Shown here piece by piece: positions 42,508 through 50,852 of a DNA stretch of 64,000 bases. A model generated the notes under the pieces. It had not been told where the DNA came from. It searched no databases and was given only the letters and a program-made list of their open reading frames with translations. Source of the DNA: Granulicatella sp041433555 (GTDB taxonomy: Bacteria > Bacillota > Bacilli > Lactobacillales > Aerococcaceae). The position numbers and the translations under genes were made by a program. Numbering within the stretch: the stretch's first letter is position 1; every line of letters begins with the position of its first letter. The DNA is taken from contig NZ_JAPWBR010000006.1 in the NCBI RefSeq assembly GCF_041433555.1, positions 1 through 64,000 on the forward strand, given 5' to 3'.

Positions 42508-42897
42508 ATGAGCAAAACTTTTAGAATTGGCGACATCGTTACGGCTAAAGTAACGGGTGTACAAAATTACGGAGTTTTCTTGGAGCTAGATGAAGATACA
42601 CAAGGCTTGATTCATATTTCTGAGTGTAAACATGGATATATGGATAATGTGCATGATTTTGTGAAAGTAGGACAAGAAGTGACAGCCAAAGTCATTGACG
42701 TCGATGAATTCTCAAATAAGATTAGTTTATCGATTCGAGCGCTGGAAAAACTCGATGTGCCAGATGTTCCGCAACGCATTAAGAAAAATCGCAAACGCTA
42801 TGTTCCATCTATTGGTTTTTCTAGCTTAGCGAAGAAGTTGCCAGAGTGGATCGAAGAAGCACAAGAAAAATTTGTAAAAGATAAAAACAAAAATTAA
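42508..42897 (+). CDS. S1 RNA-binding domain protein (YugI/CvfD type)
   Basis: This 129-residue protein has one S1 domain (residues 6-78, 'GDIVTAKVTGVQNYGVFLEL', 'TQGLIHISECKHGYMDN', 'KVIDVDEFSNKISLSIRAL') and a basic tail (about 90-129). Members such as B. subtilis YugI (GSP13) and pneumococcal CvfD bind RNA and ribosomes and act as post-transcriptional regulators. It is co-transcribed with the cyclophilin and is close to pgi. Confidence 0.88.
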   Translation: MSKTFRIGDIVTAKVTGVQNYGVFLELDEDTQGLIHISECKHGYMDNVHDFVKVGQEVTAKVIDVDEFSNKISLSIRALEKLDVPDVPQRIKKNRKRYVPSIGFSSLAKKLPEWIEEAQEKFVKDKNKN

Positions 42898-42934
42898 TAA
42901 AAAAATCGTTATTGAATACGAAGGAGGCATTCAA

Positions 42935-44281
42935 ATGGGACACATTTCATTTGATTATTCAAAAGCATTAGATTTCTTCAGCCAAGAAGAAATTGACAAT
43001 TTACAATCAACAGTAACAGCGTTAGATAAAGACTTACGCGAAGGATTAGGAGCAGGGAACGACTTCACAGGTTGGATTAACTTGCCACGCGACTATGATA
43101 AAGAAGAATTCGCTCGTATTAAAGAAGCTGCTAAAAAGATTCAAGAAGAATCTGAAGTATTAGTAGTAATTGGTATTGGTGGTTCTTATTTAGGAGCTCG
43201 TGCAGCGATTGATTTCTTAAACCACGCTTTCTATAACTACTTACCAAGCGATAAACGTAAAACTCCGCAAGTATTATTTGCAGGAAACAGCATTAGCTCA
43301 ACTTACTTACAAGGGTTAATCGACCTAATCGGAGATCGTGATTTCTCTGTAAACGTAATTTCTAAATCTGGTACAACAACAGAACCAGCGATTGCTTTCC
43401 GTGTATTCAAAGATTTATTAATTAAAAAATATGGTAAAGAAGAAGCTGTAAATCGTATTTACGCTACAACTGACCGCGCTCGTGGAGCATTAAAATCAGA
43501 AGCAGATGTGGAAGGATACCAAACATTTGTGATTCCAGATGATGTCGGTGGACGTTTCACAGTATTAACAGCTGTAGGATTACTTCCAATCGCAGTTACT
43601 GGTGCAGATGTAGATGCATTAATGCAAGGGGCTGAGGATGCACGTGTGGCATACAGCTCATCAAACTTAAAAGAAAACGAAGCTTACCAATACGCTGTAG
43701 CACGTAATGTGTTATACCGCAAAGGAAAAGTGACAGAGTTATTAATTAACTACGAACCAACATTACAATACTTCTCTGAATGGTGGAAACAATTATTTGG
43801 TGAATCAGAAGGGAAAGACTTCAAAGGAATTTATCCTTCAAGTGCAAACTTCTCAACTGACTTACACTCACTAGGACAATACATCCAAGAAGGTCGTCGT
43901 AACATCTTCGAAACAGTTATCAAAGTGGGTAAACCAAATGAAGAAGTAACAATTCCTGAAACAGAAGAAGATTTAGATGGATTAGGATACTTACAAGGTA
44001 AAACAATGGATTTTGTAAATACAAAAGCTTTCCAAGGAACATTACTTGCTCATACAGATGGTCAAGTTCCAAACTTTGTAGTGAACATTCCTGATATGTC
44101 AGCTTACACATTAGGACACTTAATCTACTTCTTCGAAATCGCAGTTGGACTTTCTGGTTACTTAAATGGCGTGAACCCATTTGACCAACCAGGGGTAGAA
44201 GCATACAAGAAAAACATGTTTGCTTTACTTGGAAAACCAGGATTCGAAGACTTAGCAAAAGAATTAAACGAACGTCTATAA
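42935..44281 (+). CDS. pgi: Glucose-6-phosphate isomerase
   Basis: This 448-residue glycolytic isomerase is in the short Gram-positive form. 'VVIGIGGSYLGARAAIDFL' (76-94), 'VISKSGTTTEPAIAFRVF' (phosphate site), 'QYFSEWWKQLFGESEGKD' and 'NFSTDLHSLGQYIQEG' (catalytic Glu and His) are all present. GAAGGAGGC precedes the ATG. Codon use is biased to abundant tRNAs as expected for glycolysis. A terminator follows. Confidence 0.97.
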   Translation: MGHISFDYSKALDFFSQEEIDNLQSTVTALDKDLREGLGAGNDFTGWINLPRDYDKEEFARIKEAAKKIQEESEVLVVIGIGGSYLGARAAIDFLNHAFYNYLPSDKRKTPQVLFAGNSISSTYLQGLIDLIGDRDFSVNVISKSGTTTEPAIAFRVFKDLLIKKYGKEEAVNRIYATTDRARGALKSEADVEGYQTFVIPDDVGGRFTVLTAVGLLPIAVTGADVDALMQGAEDARVAYSSSNLKENEAYQYAVARNVLYRKGKVTELLINYEPTLQYFSEWWKQLFGESEGKDFKGIYPSSANFSTDLHSLGQYIQEGRRNIFETVIKVGKPNEEVTIPETEEDLDGLGYLQGKTMDFVNTKAFQGTLLAHTDGQVPNFVVNIPDMSAYTLGHLIYFFEIAVGLSGYLNGVNPFDQPGVEAYKKNMFALLGKPGFEDLAKELNERL

Positions 44282-44286
44282 TCAAC

Positions 44287-44321
44287 ATGCCGCATTCTCA
44301 ATACGAGGGTGCGGTATTTTT
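44287..44321 (+). terminator. Terminator after pgi
   Basis: ATGCCGCA...CTC / GAG...TGCGGTAT with a T run. Confidence 0.8.
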
Positions 44322-44412
44322 GTGTGAATATGTGCTCGAATCGGGAAAAGAACTTGCGACAAAGGGCGTTTTGAACTAACATAGGTTTTACAAGAAGTGT
44401 TGGAGGAAAAAG

Positions 44413-45012
44413 ATGAGAGTCATTGGATTAACAGGCGGTATCGCTAGTGGAAAGACTACTGTTTCGAATTTATTTAAAATCTCTGGAGTGCCGGTTATTG
44501 ATGCCGACCTTGTAGCTAGACAAGTCGTCGAAAGAGGAACTGCCGGATTAACGGCGCTCGTGAACCGTTTCGGTGAATCTATTTTAAATACAGATGGAAC
44601 GTTAAATCGAACGGAACTTGGGCAAAGAATGTTCAGCGATGATGCGATTCGCAAGGAAGTAAATGACATTCTTCAACCACTGATTCGCCAAGAGATTGCA
44701 GGAAAGATGACAGACTACCAAGAGCAAAGGAAATCACTGATTGTCTTAGATATTCCGCTCTTATTTGAAATGCACTATGAGAGTCTCTGTGATGATATTA
44801 TCGTGGTGGCCGTATCTGTGGAAACGCAAATTACTCGCATGGAAAAGCGTAACGGATATACAAGGCAAGAAGCGTTAGAGCGAATCCAGTCACAGATGCC
44901 TTTAGAAGAAAAAGTAAAGAGAGCAACGATTGTGTGGTCAAACGAAGGAACCCTTCAAGAGTTAGAGCAAAAAGTCCATCAGTGGCTACTCGAAAATTTC
45001 CTTAAAAAATGA
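44413..45012 (+). CDS. coaE: Dephospho-CoA kinase
   Basis: This 199-residue P-loop kinase performs the last step of CoA synthesis. Walker A GGIASGKT (8-15), 'VIDADLVARQVV' and 'LDIPLLFEMHYESL' (dephospho-CoA site and lid) are present. GGAGG precedes the ATG. The order coaE-nrdR-dnaB-dnaI-thrS is standard in Lactobacillales. Confidence 0.95.
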   Translation: MRVIGLTGGIASGKTTVSNLFKISGVPVIDADLVARQVVERGTAGLTALVNRFGESILNTDGTLNRTELGQRMFSDDAIRKEVNDILQPLIRQEIAGKMTDYQEQRKSLIVLDIPLLFEMHYESLCDDIIVVAVSVETQITRMEKRNGYTRQEALERIQSQMPLEEKVKRATIVWSNEGTLQELEQKVHQWLLENFLKK

Positions 45013-45054
45013 TATAATAAATCGAATAAGCACAAAAAAGGAGAGGTGTTTGCA

Positions 45055-45525
45055 ATGCAATGTCCAAAATGTAAAAACAATGGTTCTCGCGTAGTAGATA
45101 GTCGTCCAGCTGATGATGGTCGTTCTATCCGTAGAAGAAGAGAATGCGAAGAATGTGGCTACCGTTTTACAACATTCGAGCGCTTAGAAAAGGCGCCATT
45201 GCTTGTCATTAAACGTAATGGGAATCGCGAAGAATTTAGCCGTGAAAAATTATTAAACGGATTAGTTCGTTCAGCAGAAAAACGTCCAGTATCACTTGGA
45301 CAATTAGAAAATATCGTGAATGAAATCGAACGTTCCATCAACCAAGAGGGAGAAAATGAAGTGTCAAGTACTCTTATTGGAGAAATGGTGATGGATCACT
45401 TAGCTAAGATTGATGACATTGCGTATATTCGTTTTGCGAGTGTGTATCGTCAATTTACAGACCGCAAAATGTTCTTAAAAGAATTAGAAAGAATGTCTAT
45501 GATTATGGACAGCCAAGAAAAATAG
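45055..45525 (+). CDS. nrdR: Transcriptional repressor NrdR
   Basis: This 156-residue regulator of ribonucleotide reductase genes has a zinc ribbon from Cys3, Cys6, Cys31 and Cys34 ('MQCPKC', 'ECEECGYRF') and an ATP-cone from about residue 46 ('VIKRNGNREEFSREKLLNGL'). It senses dATP/ATP and binds NrdR boxes; no nrd genes lie in this window. The ATG at 45055 sits behind AAGGAGAGG. A TATAAT at 45013-45018 may be its own -10 box. Confidence 0.95.
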   Translation: MQCPKCKNNGSRVVDSRPADDGRSIRRRRECEECGYRFTTFERLEKAPLLVIKRNGNREEFSREKLLNGLVRSAEKRPVSLGQLENIVNEIERSINQEGENEVSSTLIGEMVMDHLAKIDDIAYIRFASVYRQFTDRKMFLKELERMSMIMDSQEK

Positions 45526-45540
45526 GAAGGAATTACAAGA

Positions 45541-46980
45541 ATGCACTCAAAAGAGTTTCCATGGGCACAGTATAAGCCTAAAGACGGTATCCTCGTGGTA
45601 CAACCTGTGTGGATTACCGAAAGAGAAATCCAATTTTTAATGCAATTATACGCTCCGTTCATTGGAAAAGAAGCGACTCTTTTGTATGCGACTTTGTACG
45701 GTGAGTTATCTCCATCAGAATACGAGAGTGAAGTCTTCTCCATTTCTGAATTGTTGTCGATGACGAATTTAGGAATGCCCGACTTTTTCTTAGCTAAAAC
45801 ACGATTAGAAGGAATTGGACTTTTAAAAACGTATCGTAAGGAGCCAACTGCTTCACGTCCTCAAACGTACACGATGGAATTACAAGCACCAACATCTCCG
45901 CGTCTCTTTTTCAAAGATGCCTTACTTTCGACTCTACTGCTAAATCAGATTGGGAATCATCGTTTTGAGAAATTAAAGCAACGATTCTTAGTGTCGAAAC
46001 CAGGCGACTTAGGAGAGAACGACAGTGCGCAGTTTGAAGAAGCGTATCGACTTCCTTATAACATGGAATCTTATACAAGAAACCATGCGCAAGAAAACCG
46101 CATGGTCTTAGATAGCAAGCAACAACCTGAATTCGAGTTTGCATCGGATGTGGATTGGGATTTAATCGAAGGGCTGTTAAAAACAGAATTCGTCGATTTA
46201 AATTCCATCACTAAGGGAGTTCGAAAAATCGTCGATGCCTTATACCGTGCCTATGGGTTTACTGAGCAAGAAATCGCACAATTTTTAGTGATTGCGTCTG
46301 ATTTAACAACGAAAGTCATTGATGAAGAGTTCTTGTTGAAATTAGGGCAAGAGGCTGCTCAAGATAAAGTGACACAACTTCGAAGCGAAGAAGTGGTTGA
46401 AGCACCTGTGACCGAACCGACTGAAGTGCAAGTGGTGGAAGGGGCCTCTGAAGAAGAGTTAGCCATCCAGCAATTGATTCAAGCGGCTAAAGGAATGGCG
46501 CCAATTGACTTTGTTTCAAGCATCAAGGCGCAAAAGAAAGGCTATGTCTCAAAAGCAGAACGTCAATTGATTTTTGATTTAGTATCTGTTAGCGGTTTAC
46601 CAAACGAAGTGTTAAATATTTTATTCCACTATGCTTTGGTACAGCTCGATAACGCGACACTTGCACGAAACTTTATCGATGCGATTGCCAACGACTGGGC
46701 TACAAAAGAAATCAAGACCGCTCAAGAGGCAATGGAAGCTGTACGAAACCGCGATTTGCAGCGAGAAGTGAAACGAAAACAACAACTGCATAATGCAGGT
46801 AAGAATAACTACAGAAGACAGGGTGGCTATCAAGAGCAATTGCCAGATTGGGCGAAAGATTCTCAGGCAAAGGAAAAACAAACGCCTGCACCTACTGAAA
46901 GCCAATCCACACAAGTTTCAAGTGATTTAGCAGAACAAATCGCAAAATTAAAAACAAGTAATCAAAGAGAACAACAATAA
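45541..46980 (+). CDS. dnaB: Replication initiation and membrane attachment protein DnaB
   Basis: This 479-residue DnaB of the Firmicutes type (helicase loader component, not the DnaB helicase) has an N-terminal DDBH1 winged-helix region (about 1-110, 'LMQLYAPFIGKEATLLYATL'). The DnaB_2/DnaD domain lies near residues 300-400 ('KKGYVSKAERQLIFDLVSVS'). A long acidic linker (about 285-310) separates them, and the tail is basic and Gln-rich. It works with DnaD and DnaI to load the replicative helicase at oriC and at restart sites. Operon position before dnaI is conserved. Confidence 0.92.
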   Translation: MHSKEFPWAQYKPKDGILVVQPVWITEREIQFLMQLYAPFIGKEATLLYATLYGELSPSEYESEVFSISELLSMTNLGMPDFFLAKTRLEGIGLLKTYRKEPTASRPQTYTMELQAPTSPRLFFKDALLSTLLLNQIGNHRFEKLKQRFLVSKPGDLGENDSAQFEEAYRLPYNMESYTRNHAQENRMVLDSKQQPEFEFASDVDWDLIEGLLKTEFVDLNSITKGVRKIVDALYRAYGFTEQEIAQFLVIASDLTTKVIDEEFLLKLGQEAAQDKVTQLRSEEVVEAPVTEPTEVQVVEGASEEELAIQQLIQAAKGMAPIDFVSSIKAQKKGYVSKAERQLIFDLVSVSGLPNEVLNILFHYALVQLDNATLARNFIDAIANDWATKEIKTAQEAMEAVRNRDLQREVKRKQQLHNAGKNNYRRQGGYQEQLPDWAKDSQAKEKQTPAPTESQSTQVSSDLAEQIAKLKTSNQREQQ

Positions 46981-46994
46981 CGGAGGTGAACGAA

Positions 46995-47918
46995 TTGGAA
47001 GGATTAAAAGGATTTTTAGATCAAAGAGGAGCAACACAAGGCATGCCGAACATGCAAAACATCGAAAAAGAAATCTTTGAAGATAAAGATGTAAAAGCTT
47101 TTCTTGAACAACATAAAGAAGAATTGACTCCGGAAGCTATTCGTAAAGGAATGTCTGCGTTATTGGAGTTTCGAATGGAAAGAGATGCTAGAAAGAACAA
47201 CAAGGAAGTGAAAGCTCCAGGTCTCGAACCATGTTTAGAAGTGCATAACGGATTTATTTTAGTGAATTACAAACGTACCGAAGAAGCGATTCGCCAGGAA
47301 AGAGAACGTAAACGTAAACGCCTGATTCATTCCATCAATATGCCCAAAAATATCGCGGAGGCTCGTTTCTCAGATACGGCTCTTACGCCAGAGCGACAAG
47401 ATGTCATTGGAGAATTATTGAAATTCATCAATAGTTACAAACCAAATAGTACTGAATACCAAAAAGGATTGTATTTAGCAGGGCCTTTTGGTGTTGGGAA
47501 AACATATATGATGGGCGCTTTAGCAAACGAGCTTTCTGAAAACGGCGTTGAAACGACGCTTGTCAATGTTCCAACGTATAGTGCAGAAATTAAGCAAGCC
47601 ATTGCGACAAATACCGTTGAAGCGAAATTAGTATCGATTAAAAACACACCAATCTTAGTGTTGGATGATATCGGTGCGGAAATGAATAGCGCATGGTTTA
47701 GAGACGAAGTGTTGATGGTCATCTTACAACACCGTATGTTGCAAGAATTACCAACGTTCTTCACATCTAACTTCACAATTGATCAGTTAGAAGCGCATTT
47801 TGCTCATTCAAATAAAGGAGACCAAGAACTTCTTAAAGCAAAACGTCTGATTGAACGTATTCGCTTCTTAGCTAAAGAGTATTTTGTCGATGGACAAAAT
47901 CACAGAAATCCATCATAG
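46995..47918 (+). CDS. dnaI: Primosomal protein DnaI (helicase loader)
   Basis: This 307-residue AAA+ loader has an N-terminal helicase-interacting domain (about 1-95), then 'LYLAGPFGVGKTYMMGALAN' (Walker A, 163-170), 'ILVLDDIGAE' (Walker B) and 'FFTSNFTIDQL' (sensor 1). I chose the TTG start at 46995 because CGGAGGTG lies eight bases upstream; the in-frame GTG at 46986 is part of that binding site. It lies 14 bases after dnaB. The use of TTG is notable. Confidence 0.92.
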   Translation: MEGLKGFLDQRGATQGMPNMQNIEKEIFEDKDVKAFLEQHKEELTPEAIRKGMSALLEFRMERDARKNNKEVKAPGLEPCLEVHNGFILVNYKRTEEAIRQERERKRKRLIHSINMPKNIAEARFSDTALTPERQDVIGELLKFINSYKPNSTEYQKGLYLAGPFGVGKTYMMGALANELSENGVETTLVNVPTYSAEIKQAIATNTVEAKLVSIKNTPILVLDDIGAEMNSAWFRDEVLMVILQHRMLQELPTFFTSNFTIDQLEAHFAHSNKGDQELLKAKRLIERIRFLAKEYFVDGQNHRNPS

Positions 47919-47928
47919 ATGAAAATGC

Positions 47929-47957
47929 TTGAAAATATGAAAGATTAGTGGTTAAAT
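47929..47957 (+). promoter_or_regulatory. thrS promoter
   Basis: TTGAAA (47929-47934), 17-bp spacer, TTAAAT (47952-47957), about 30 bases before the T-box stem I. Confidence 0.55.
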
Positions 47958-47988
47958 ACTAATGAACTAAATATTTTGAAAATGATGA

Positions 47989-48216
47989 AAAAGACAAGAA
48001 ACTATCTCTTGGTTACATTTTAGCGAGAAGTGGGTTGGTGCAACACTTCATCCGGAATAGTTTTACCACTTTTGAATCTTTGCTTGAATTCAGTAGAGCA
48101 AGGCGCATCGGAGCGTTATTCCGTTGAGGTTCATCTTTTTTGATGAACAAATTTGGGTGGAACCACGTAGAATATGACGTCCCATAGTTTGCAGGAGCAG
48201 ACTATGGGATTTTTTG
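47989..48216 (+). promoter_or_regulatory. T-box riboswitch (tRNA-Thr) controlling thrS
   Basis: Stem I base pairs AAAAG (47989-47993) with CTTTT (48069-48073) and AAACTAT (47999-48005) with ATAGTTT (48057-48063). The internal loop between them contains ACC (48065-48067), a threonine codon, as the specifier. The T-box sequence TGGGTGGAACCACG lies at 48154-48167. The terminator CCCATAGT / ACTATGGG (48181-48208) is followed by six T residues. Uncharged tRNA-Thr would stabilise the antiterminator and switch on thrS. This fills the gene-free 47919-48253. Confidence 0.93.
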
Positions 48217-48253
48217 TTTATTTCAGAAATTTCAAAAAGAAAGAAGGAAGAAA

Positions 48254-50203
48254 ATGTCAATGATTAAAATTACTTTTCCAGATGGTGCCGTTAAGGAGTT
48301 TCCAAAAGGAATTACAGTAAAAGAAGTTGCAGAAAGCATTAGCAAAAGTTTAGCGAAAAAAGCATTAGCAGGTAAAGTGAACGGAGAATTAGTAGACTTC
48401 GATCGCGCTATCGAAGAAGATGCTTCTATCGAAATCGTTACACCAGATCACGAAGATGCATTAGGAATCTTACGCCACTCAACAGCACACTTATTAGCAC
48501 ATGCATTAACTCGTTTATACCCAGGAATTCACTTCGGAGTAGGACCTGCGATTGAAACAGGATTCTACTACGATACGGATATGCCAAATCAATTAACAGA
48601 AGATGCTCTTCCAGAAGTGGAAGCAGAAATGATGAAAATCGTTAAAGAAAACTACCCAATCGTTCGTCGTGAAGTAAGCCGTAAAGAAGCGTTAGAAATC
48701 TTCGCAAACGACCCTTATAAAGTAGAATTAATTAATGGTTTACCTGAAGACGAAACAATTACTGTATATCAACAAGAAGATTTCGTAGACTTATGTCGTG
48801 GTATCCACGTTCCCTCAACAGGACGTATTCAAGTCTTCAAATTATTATCACTTGCAGGGGCTTACTGGAGAGGTGACTCTAACAACAAGATGATGCAACG
48901 TGTATACGGAACTGCATTCTTTGATAAAGCAGACTTAAAAGAATTCTTGAAAATGCGTGAAGAAGCCAAAGAACGTGATCACCGTAAATTAGGAAAAGAA
49001 TTAGATTTATTCATGATTAGCCAAGAAGTAGGTTCAGGATTACCATTCTGGTTACCAAAAGGGGCTACAATCCGTCGTACAATCGAACGTTACATCGTAG
49101 ATAAAGAAATTAGTCTTGGATATCAACACGTGTACACTCCAGTTATGGCTGATGTAGGTCTTTACAAAACTTCAGGTCACTGGGCTCACTATCAAGAAGA
49201 TATGTTCCCACCAATGGACATGGGCGATGGCGAAATGCTTGTTTTACGTCCAATGAACTGTCCTCACCATATGATGGTTTATAAAAACCACATCCACAGC
49301 TACCGTGAATTACCAATTCGTATTGCTGAATTAGGAATGATGCACCGTTATGAAAAATCAGGTGCGTTATCAGGTTTACAACGTGTGCGTGAAATGACTC
49401 TTAACGATGGACATACATTCGTTCGTCCAGACCAAATTAAAGACGAATTCAAACGTATTTTAGACCTAATCCGTGAAGTATATAGCGACTTCAATGTAAA
49501 AGATTATCGTTTCCGTTTAAGCTATCGTGATCCTGAAGATAAACATAAATACTTCGATGACGATGAAATGTGGAACAAAGCAGAATCAATGTTAAAAGAA
49601 GCAATGGATGAAATGGGATTAGAATACTTCGAAGCTATCGGTGAAGCAGCATTCTACGGTCCTAAATTAGATATTCAATTCCGTACTGCAATGGGATTAG
49701 AAGAAACAATGTCTACAATCCAATTAGATTTCTTATTACCAGAACGTTTCGACTTAACATACGTTGGTGAAGATGGAGATAACACTCACCGTCCAGTGGT
49801 TATCCACCGTGGGGTTGTATCTACTGCAGAACGTTTCGTAGCTTACTTAATCGAAGAATACAAAGGAGCATTCCCAACTTGGTTAGCTCCAGTTCAAGCA
49901 ACAATCATTCCTGTAAGTGTGGAACATCATTATGACGCTGCACGTGAGTTGAAAGAAAAAATGGCTCGCTTAGGAATGCGTGTAGAACTTGATGATCGTA
50001 ATGAAAAAATGGGTTACAAGATTCGTGCGTCTCAAACTCAAAAAATCCCTTATCAATTAGTAATTGGGGATAAAGAGGTTGAAGAAGGTACTGTAACTGT
50101 TCGTCGTTATGGTTCTAAAGAAACTAAATCAATGTCTGTTGAAGCGTACTTAGAATACGTACAACGCGAGATTGCAAACTTCTCTCGCCCGCTTGAAGAC
50201 TAA
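48254..50203 (+). CDS. thrS: Threonyl-tRNA synthetase
   Basis: This 649-residue class II synthetase has a TGS domain (1-62), an editing domain ('LRHSTAHLLAHALTRLYPG', zinc-like HxxxH), a catalytic core ('LRPMNCPHHMMVYKNHIHS' with zinc Cys/His, 'ELGMMHRYEKSGALSGLQRV') and an anticodon-binding domain (about 545-640). Length is normal. AAGAAGGAAG lies upstream of the ATG. Expression is governed by the T-box in its leader. Confidence 0.97.
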   Translation: MSMIKITFPDGAVKEFPKGITVKEVAESISKSLAKKALAGKVNGELVDFDRAIEEDASIEIVTPDHEDALGILRHSTAHLLAHALTRLYPGIHFGVGPAIETGFYYDTDMPNQLTEDALPEVEAEMMKIVKENYPIVRREVSRKEALEIFANDPYKVELINGLPEDETITVYQQEDFVDLCRGIHVPSTGRIQVFKLLSLAGAYWRGDSNNKMMQRVYGTAFFDKADLKEFLKMREEAKERDHRKLGKELDLFMISQEVGSGLPFWLPKGATIRRTIERYIVDKEISLGYQHVYTPVMADVGLYKTSGHWAHYQEDMFPPMDMGDGEMLVLRPMNCPHHMMVYKNHIHSYRELPIRIAELGMMHRYEKSGALSGLQRVREMTLNDGHTFVRPDQIKDEFKRILDLIREVYSDFNVKDYRFRLSYRDPEDKHKYFDDDEMWNKAESMLKEAMDEMGLEYFEAIGEAAFYGPKLDIQFRTAMGLEETMSTIQLDFLLPERFDLTYVGEDGDNTHRPVVIHRGVVSTAERFVAYLIEEYKGAFPTWLAPVQATIIPVSVEHHYDAARELKEKMARLGMRVELDDRNEKMGYKIRASQTQKIPYQLVIGDKEVEEGTVTVRRYGSKETKSMSVEAYLEYVQREIANFSRPLED

Positions 50204-50210
50204 TTTTTCA

Positions 50211-50238
50211 AAGGCTCGTAGCAATACGAGTCTTTTTT
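50211..50238 (+). terminator. Terminator after thrS
   Basis: AGGCTCGTA / TACGAGTCT with GCAA loop, then TTTTTT. Confidence 0.85.
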
Positions 50239-50252
50239 GTGCTTAATAATAA

Positions 50253-50606
50253 AACCGAAGGTTTTGATTTATGGCGGTGTGTGGTTTGAGAATGATTGGG
50301 GGCTACTTAATAAAATATATTGAAGTGTGGTTTTTAATAGAAGTTTCGTTCTTTCGAATCATTGCGGATGTCTTCATAAAAGCTGTAATGGGATACCGGC
50401 TCGAGCCTTGGGTCTCTCACCTTCAAAGCCTCAAAAACGGGAGTAAGGAATGAATTCCTAACTCCCGTTAATTCGTTTTGATATGATTCCCCATTACTGC
50501 TTTTATAGAATCCGCATGATTCTCCAGAACGAAGCGTTAAAAATCTATTCGTATATTTTATAAAGTGAGCGATGCTTCTTAGACCGCCATAAATCAAAAT
50601 GCGGTT
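50253..50606. repeat. 354-bp imperfect inverted repeat, non-coding
   Basis: The two ends are inverted copies: TTTTGATTTATGGCGGT at 50262-50278 recurs in reverse at 50583-50599. Moving inward, further blocks match in order (TATAAAATATA-like, TTTTTAA, TTCGTTCT, GAATCAT, GCGGAT, ATAAAAGC, GTAATGGGG-like). The centre is a hairpin, AACGGGAGT / ACTCCCGTT at about 50437-50470. Short reading frames on the two strands give similar peptides, which follows from the symmetry and does not imply coding. It looks like a degenerate large palindromic element or a structured RNA; no transposase is present. Confidence 0.75.
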
Positions 50607-50657
50607 AGAAAAAGACGAGTCTTGCGAGAAATTAGTTATCGCTAAAATTGGAGGCCC

Positions 50658-50722
50658 GCTGGTGCTTTTTTATGGAGCGTTCGTTGGTGCTTGTTTATGG
50701 AGTGTGTGCTGGTGCTTCTGAA
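50658..50722. repeat. 25-bp tandem repeat, about 2.5 copies
   Basis: Units begin at 50658, 50683 and 50708, exactly 25 bp apart. They read (G)CTGGTGCTTTTTTATGGAG, GTTGGTGCTTGTTTATGGAG and GCTGGTGCTT. It lies between the large inverted repeat and the promoter of the MATE gene. Confidence 0.8.
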
Positions 50723-50744
50723 GTTGAAATAGTGAAGTGGATGT

Positions 50745-50773
50745 TTGACAAAATCACATTCCAAAGTTAAGAT
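50745..50773 (+). promoter_or_regulatory. Promoter of the MATE transporter gene
   Basis: A consensus -35 box TTGACA (50745-50750), 17-bp spacer and -10 box TAAGAT (50768-50773). It is the strongest-looking promoter match in the window. Confidence 0.8.
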
Positions 50774-50788
50774 AAGTGTGTTGGTAGA

Positions 50789-50816
50789 TCTCTCCGCGTG
50801 TGGAGAGACTTTTTTT
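50789..50816 (+). terminator. Terminator/attenuator in the MATE gene leader
   Basis: TCTCTCC / GGAGAGA with GCGTGT loop followed by C and seven T residues. It lies between the promoter and the start codon, so it would act as an attenuator. Confidence 0.75.
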
Positions 50817-50852
50817 ATGCATATATACAATTGATTGAGAAGGAGAGTTTTG

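Noticed and set aside
50271..50453. Small plus-strand reading frame starting MAVCGLRMIGG in the large inverted repeat
   Set aside because: It has no ribosome binding site and lies inside the inverted repeat. Its likeness to the opposite-strand frame follows from the repeat symmetry.
50334..50597. 87-residue minus-strand frame starting MIYGGLRSIAHF
   Set aside because: No binding site or promoter was seen, and it spans the central hairpin. Treated as non-coding unless copies show protein-level conservation.
50658..50722. Possible CRISPR array
   Set aside because: Copies are contiguous 25-bp tandem repeats without unique spacers, and no cas genes are present in the window.
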